A DNA stretch of 16,427 nucleotides from an uncultured Ellagibacter sp. (lineage in GTDB: Bacteria; Actinomycetota; Coriobacteriia; Coriobacteriales; Eggerthellaceae): positions 1 to 16,427 of the forward strand of contig CAKUIV010000032.1 of NCBI GenBank assembly GCA_934661105.1, given 5' to 3'. The notes below the pieces were generated by a model, which saw only the letters and a list, made by a program, of their open reading frames with translations, was not told where the DNA came from and searched no databases. How positions within the stretch are numbered: the stretch's first letter is position 1; every line of letters begins with the position of its first letter. Of this stretch, positions 14,555 through 16,427 are shown in pieces. The translations under genes and the position numbers were made by a program.

Positions 14555-14619
14555 CAGTTTTAACTGCGTTCAGTCTGTCATCCCATCCCAGAACACCCAC
14601 GGTGCTACACTCGAGCCGA

Positions 14620-14633
14620 CCTTTCCGAATGCG
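14620..14633 (+). repeat. Candidate left inverted repeat of the IS
   Basis: CCTTTCCGAATGCG, matching the reverse complement of 16014-16027 at 13 of 14 positions. Confidence 0.4.
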
Positions 14634-14649
14634 GGAAAGAAGGTGGGAG

Positions 14650-15978
14650 ATGGCCGAAAAGAAATGCAGGCACCTCACCATGCTCGACCGGCGCATCGTC
14701 GAGGACCGTCTGAGGGACAAGGTCCCCGTCGGCGCCATAGCCAAGGAGCTCGGGGTCGACTGGGCGACGGTTGCCCGGGAGATCAAGAGGCACCGCACGC
14801 CCGACAGCAGGCATTACAGGAACTTCGGCGACAGGAACCTGTGCCGGTACAAGTCGAAGTGCGTGATCGACTCGCTGTGCGCGATCGACTGCGCCGGGAA
14901 GAGCTGCGCCAGGTGCGACGTCGCCCAATGCTGGCGGATATGCGACAGGTTCGAGCCGGACGAGGGCTGCCCCAGGCTCGAGAAGGCTCCCTACTGCTGC
15001 AACGGCTGCAAGGCGCGGCTCACCATCGGCTGCGACCACGAGAGCCTCTTCTACGACGCCGACGTCGCGAACGAGGAGGCCGAGCACGCCAAGACCGCCA
15101 GCCGACAGGGCGTCGACTGCACGCCAGAGCAGCTCGCGGACATGGTGGCGACGATAAAGCCCCTGCTCAAGAAGGGGCAGAGCCTCGAGCACATCTGGCA
15201 GACGCACCACGCGGAGTTCCCGGTGTCGTTCCGCACGTTCTACCGCTACGTCAGCCTCGGCGTCCTCGACGTCTGCAACCTCGACCTGCCGAAGAAGGTG
15301 AAGTACAAGCCCCGCAAGAAGGCGCGGAAGGGCGAGGCCCCGTTCCGCGCGGTCTACGAGGGCCGCACGTTCGACGTGTTCAAGGCGCTGCCGCTCGAGT
15401 CGCGCATCGATGCCGTCGAGATGGACTGCGTCGAGAGCGGGCGAGGGTGCGACAAGGCGATCCTGACGCTACTGCTGCGCCGCTTCAACTTCCAGATCAT
15501 GGTCATGCTCCCGGCGCAAACGCAGGAATGCGTCAAGGCGGCGCTGGACAAGATCGAGATGCTCTGCGGCAAGGAGGAGTTCGAGCGCGTGTTCGGCGTG
15601 CTGCTCACCGACCGCGGGATCGAGTTCCGGGACTGGAAGTCGATCGAGAGGGGCATCGACGGCGAGAAGCGCTGCTCGGTGTACTACTGCGACGCGCTGC
15701 GCTCGAACCAGAAGGGCAAGTGCGAGAAGAACCACGTCGAGCTGCGCAAGATCCTCCCGTCCGGCACCTCGCTCGAGAGGATAACGGACCGCGAGCTGTC
15801 GGTCATATGCTCGCACGTGAACTCCTACACGCGGCCCAAGCTCGGAGGGGCGGCCCCGTACGACCTAGCGGCGCTCGTGCTGCCCAAGGACCTCCTGGAC
15901 GGCCTCGGGATCGTGAAAGTGCCGCCGGACGACGTGATCATGCGCCCGAGCCTCCTCAAGGAGCTCGGCCTGCGCTAG
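14650..15978 (+). CDS. IS30-family transposase with cysteine-rich module
   Basis: This is a DDE transposase of 442 residues. The N-terminal helix-turn-helix is about residues 8-47 (VGAIAKELGVDWATVAREIKRH). A cysteine-rich, probably zinc-binding region spans about 65-128 with some 14 cysteines, including CAGKSCARC and the CCNGC common in one branch of IS30 proteins. The catalytic core has D259 (VEMDCVE), D321 (LLTDRGIEF) and E359 (GKCEKNHVELRKILPSG). The ATG at 14650 is preferred because AGAAGG lies 6 nt upstream. An in-frame ATG at 14629 is possible and overlaps the candidate inverted repeat. The frame is complete, so the element may be active. G+C-rich codon use differs from the surrounding genes. 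Confidence 0.93.
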   Translation: MAEKKCRHLTMLDRRIVEDRLRDKVPVGAIAKELGVDWATVAREIKRHRTPDSRHYRNFGDRNLCRYKSKCVIDSLCAIDCAGKSCARCDVAQCWRICDRFEPDEGCPRLEKAPYCCNGCKARLTIGCDHESLFYDADVANEEAEHAKTASRQGVDCTPEQLADMVATIKPLLKKGQSLEHIWQTHHAEFPVSFRTFYRYVSLGVLDVCNLDLPKKVKYKPRKKARKGEAPFRAVYEGRTFDVFKALPLESRIDAVEMDCVESGRGCDKAILTLLLRRFNFQIMVMLPAQTQECVKAALDKIEMLCGKEEFERVFGVLLTDRGIEFRDWKSIERGIDGEKRCSVYYCDALRSNQKGKCEKNHVELRKILPSGTSLERITDRELSVICSHVNSYTRPKLGGAAPYDLAALVLPKDLLDGLGIVKVPPDDVIMRPSLLKELGLR

Positions 15979-16013
15979 CGCCTAGAAGATAATTTAGGAA
16001 GAAAACGAACGAT

Positions 16014-16027
16014 CGCATTCGGAAGGG
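16014..16027 (-). repeat. Candidate right inverted repeat of the IS
   Basis: CGCATTCGGAAGGG, inverted copy of 14620-14633 with one mismatch. It also lies in a small local hairpin, ATTCGG/CCGAAT. Confidence 0.4.
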
Positions 16028-16084
16028 AAAAACCGAATAACCCTCGCGCCAGGCCCATGACCTGCGATAAGCTTGACACATCAT

Positions 16085-16112
16085 TTGACATGGGCTTGGA
16101 AAGGCGTATGCT
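16085..16112 (+). promoter_or_regulatory. Putative promoter downstream of the IS
   Basis: Consensus TTGACA (16085-16090), 16-nt spacer, TATGCT (16107-16112). It would start RNA near 16119. Confidence 0.5.
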
Positions 16113-16164
16113 CTAAACGTCCCGAAAGGCGCGAAACCGGGCCGTTCGAGCGATTGTCGGAGCT

Positions 16165-16317
16165 ATGTCAGGAGGTGTCGGCGGCGCCGACCAGCCATTG
16201 CCGGACACATATCAGCACTCCATGCGAACGCCACGAATGGCTGACTTCGAAATGTCATTCAAGGGACAAGCATCACTTCCACCTGGGGATAGAATCGCGA
16301 TAATAAATGTTATGTAA
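16165..16317 (+). CDS. Possible 50-residue ORF, unknown
   Basis: The ORF is ATG to TAA, with the translation beginning MSGGVGGADQPLPDTYQ and ending PPGDRIAIINVM. Codon choice looks like that of real genes, and a promoter lies 50 nt upstream. GGAG is only 2 nt before the ATG, too close for good initiation. No family is recognised. It may be a small gene, the start of a truncated gene, or part of a non-coding RNA unit. Confidence 0.25.
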   Translation: MSGGVGGADQPLPDTYQHSMRTPRMADFEMSFKGQASLPPGDRIAIINVM

Positions 16318-16334
16318 ACTTATATCGCTTAATC

Positions 16335-16355
16335 AACCCTGAACCTTTCAGGGTT
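16335..16355. terminator. Perfect 9-bp hairpin, possible terminator
   Basis: AACCCTGAA (16335-16343) and TTCAGGGTT (16347-16355) around a 3-nt loop, 17 nt after the small ORF. No T-run follows on either strand. It could end a transcript from the 16085 promoter. Confidence 0.4.
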
Positions 16356-16427
16356 AGTTCCAATCTCAAATGCACGTCTTTGTGTACATGATGTGGGCTG
16401 ATGCATTCAGTCTTGGAATTATGTCGT

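Larger units (their letters stand above)
14611..16036 (+). mobile_element. IS30-family insertion sequence
   Basis: A single transposase gene is flanked by imperfect inverted ends. The best match is 14620-14633 against 16014-16027 (13 of 14 identical), extendable outward to about 14611 and 16036 with lower identity. The interior is clearly richer in G and C at third codon positions than the neighbouring genes, pointing to recent arrival. I could not find a convincing target duplication, so the boundaries are approximate. Confidence 0.55.
15979..16427. other. Gene-poor right end of the window
   Basis: No confident gene is found in these 449 bases. They hold the right IS end, a good promoter at 16085-16112, a possible 50-codon ORF at 16165, stems CAGCCATT/AATGGCTG (16192-16199 with 16236-16243) and GTCGGC/GCCGAC (16177-16182 with 16186-16191), a perfect 9-bp hairpin at 16335-16355, and an A+T-rich patch at 16295-16335. 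Confidence 0.5.

Noticed and set aside
14643..15992. 449-residue plus-strand frame overlapping the transposase
   Set aside because: Arg/Ala/Gly-rich translation typical of an out-of-frame reading of G+C-rich DNA; the overlapping frame has all transposase motifs.
14540..16094. TTGACATGGG repeats as the IS target-site duplication
   Set aside because: They are not adjacent to the apparent IS ends, and IS30 elements usually duplicate only 2-4 bp.
16370..16427. Frame open to the right window edge starting at ATG 16370 (MHVFVYMMWADAF...)
   Set aside because: Only 19 codons visible, no Shine-Dalgarno sequence, and no recognisable motif.
1..16427. tRNA, rRNA, CRISPR arrays or inteins
   Set aside because: No cloverleaf, regular repeat-spacer array or interrupted conserved gene was seen; recA in particular is uninterrupted.

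Overview
The window is chromosomal housekeeping DNA from a moderately G+C-rich actinobacterium. The best guess is class Coriobacteriia (Eggerthella/Slackia-like). This rests on gene content: an RNase Y and a SpoVS homologue together with actinobacterial synteny, GAAC-N4-GTTC type LexA boxes, and an IS30-type element with a cysteine-rich module. The genus cannot be fixed without a database. The gene order (rimO, pgsA, cinA, recA, recX, rny, spoVS, miaB, miaA, dapF, hflX, lexA, lexA-divergent gene, nrdR, dut) blends the Bacillus pgsA-cinA-recA-rny-ymdB-spoVS-miaB order with the mycobacterial recA-recX-miaB-miaA-dapF-hflX-lexA-SOS gene-nrdR order.

Layout. 2-2043: the 3' part of rimO, then one reading frame that joins a complete PgsA to a CinA C-terminal (PncC-type) domain, followed by a strong hairpin. 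2044-2411: a long leader region ending in a recA promoter with a LexA box inside its -35/-10 spacer. 2412-4092: recA-recX and a long terminator hairpin. 4125-6904: a promoter, a leader with a terminator-like hairpin, rny, and an unrecognised GHKL-type ATPase where Bacillus has ymdB. 6927-11996: an apparent operon spoVS-miaB-miaA-dapF-hflX (SpoVS/Alba-like protein, tRNA A37 modification, lysine/peptidoglycan precursor, ribosome-rescue GTPase). lexA (12664-12014, minus strand) converges on hflX.

12665-12777 is a compact divergent SOS promoter region with three LexA boxes. It drives lexA leftwards and, rightwards, a 113-residue protein with a C-terminal membrane segment. That gene sits where other bacteria keep SOS division inhibitors (yneA, divS, Rv2719c) but has a different architecture. 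It is the best candidate here for something undescribed. Then come a NrdR box, nrdR-dut and a small two-helix membrane protein.

14611-16036 is an IS30-family element, visibly richer in G+C than its surroundings. The last 450 bases hold no confident gene. They do contain a good promoter, a possible 50-codon ORF and a hairpin that together look like a small transcription unit.

Functionally the window joins DNA-damage response (recA, recX, lexA and its divergent partner), nucleotide-pool control (nrdR, dut), RNA decay and modification (rny, miaA, miaB, hflX) and ribosomal protein modification (rimO).
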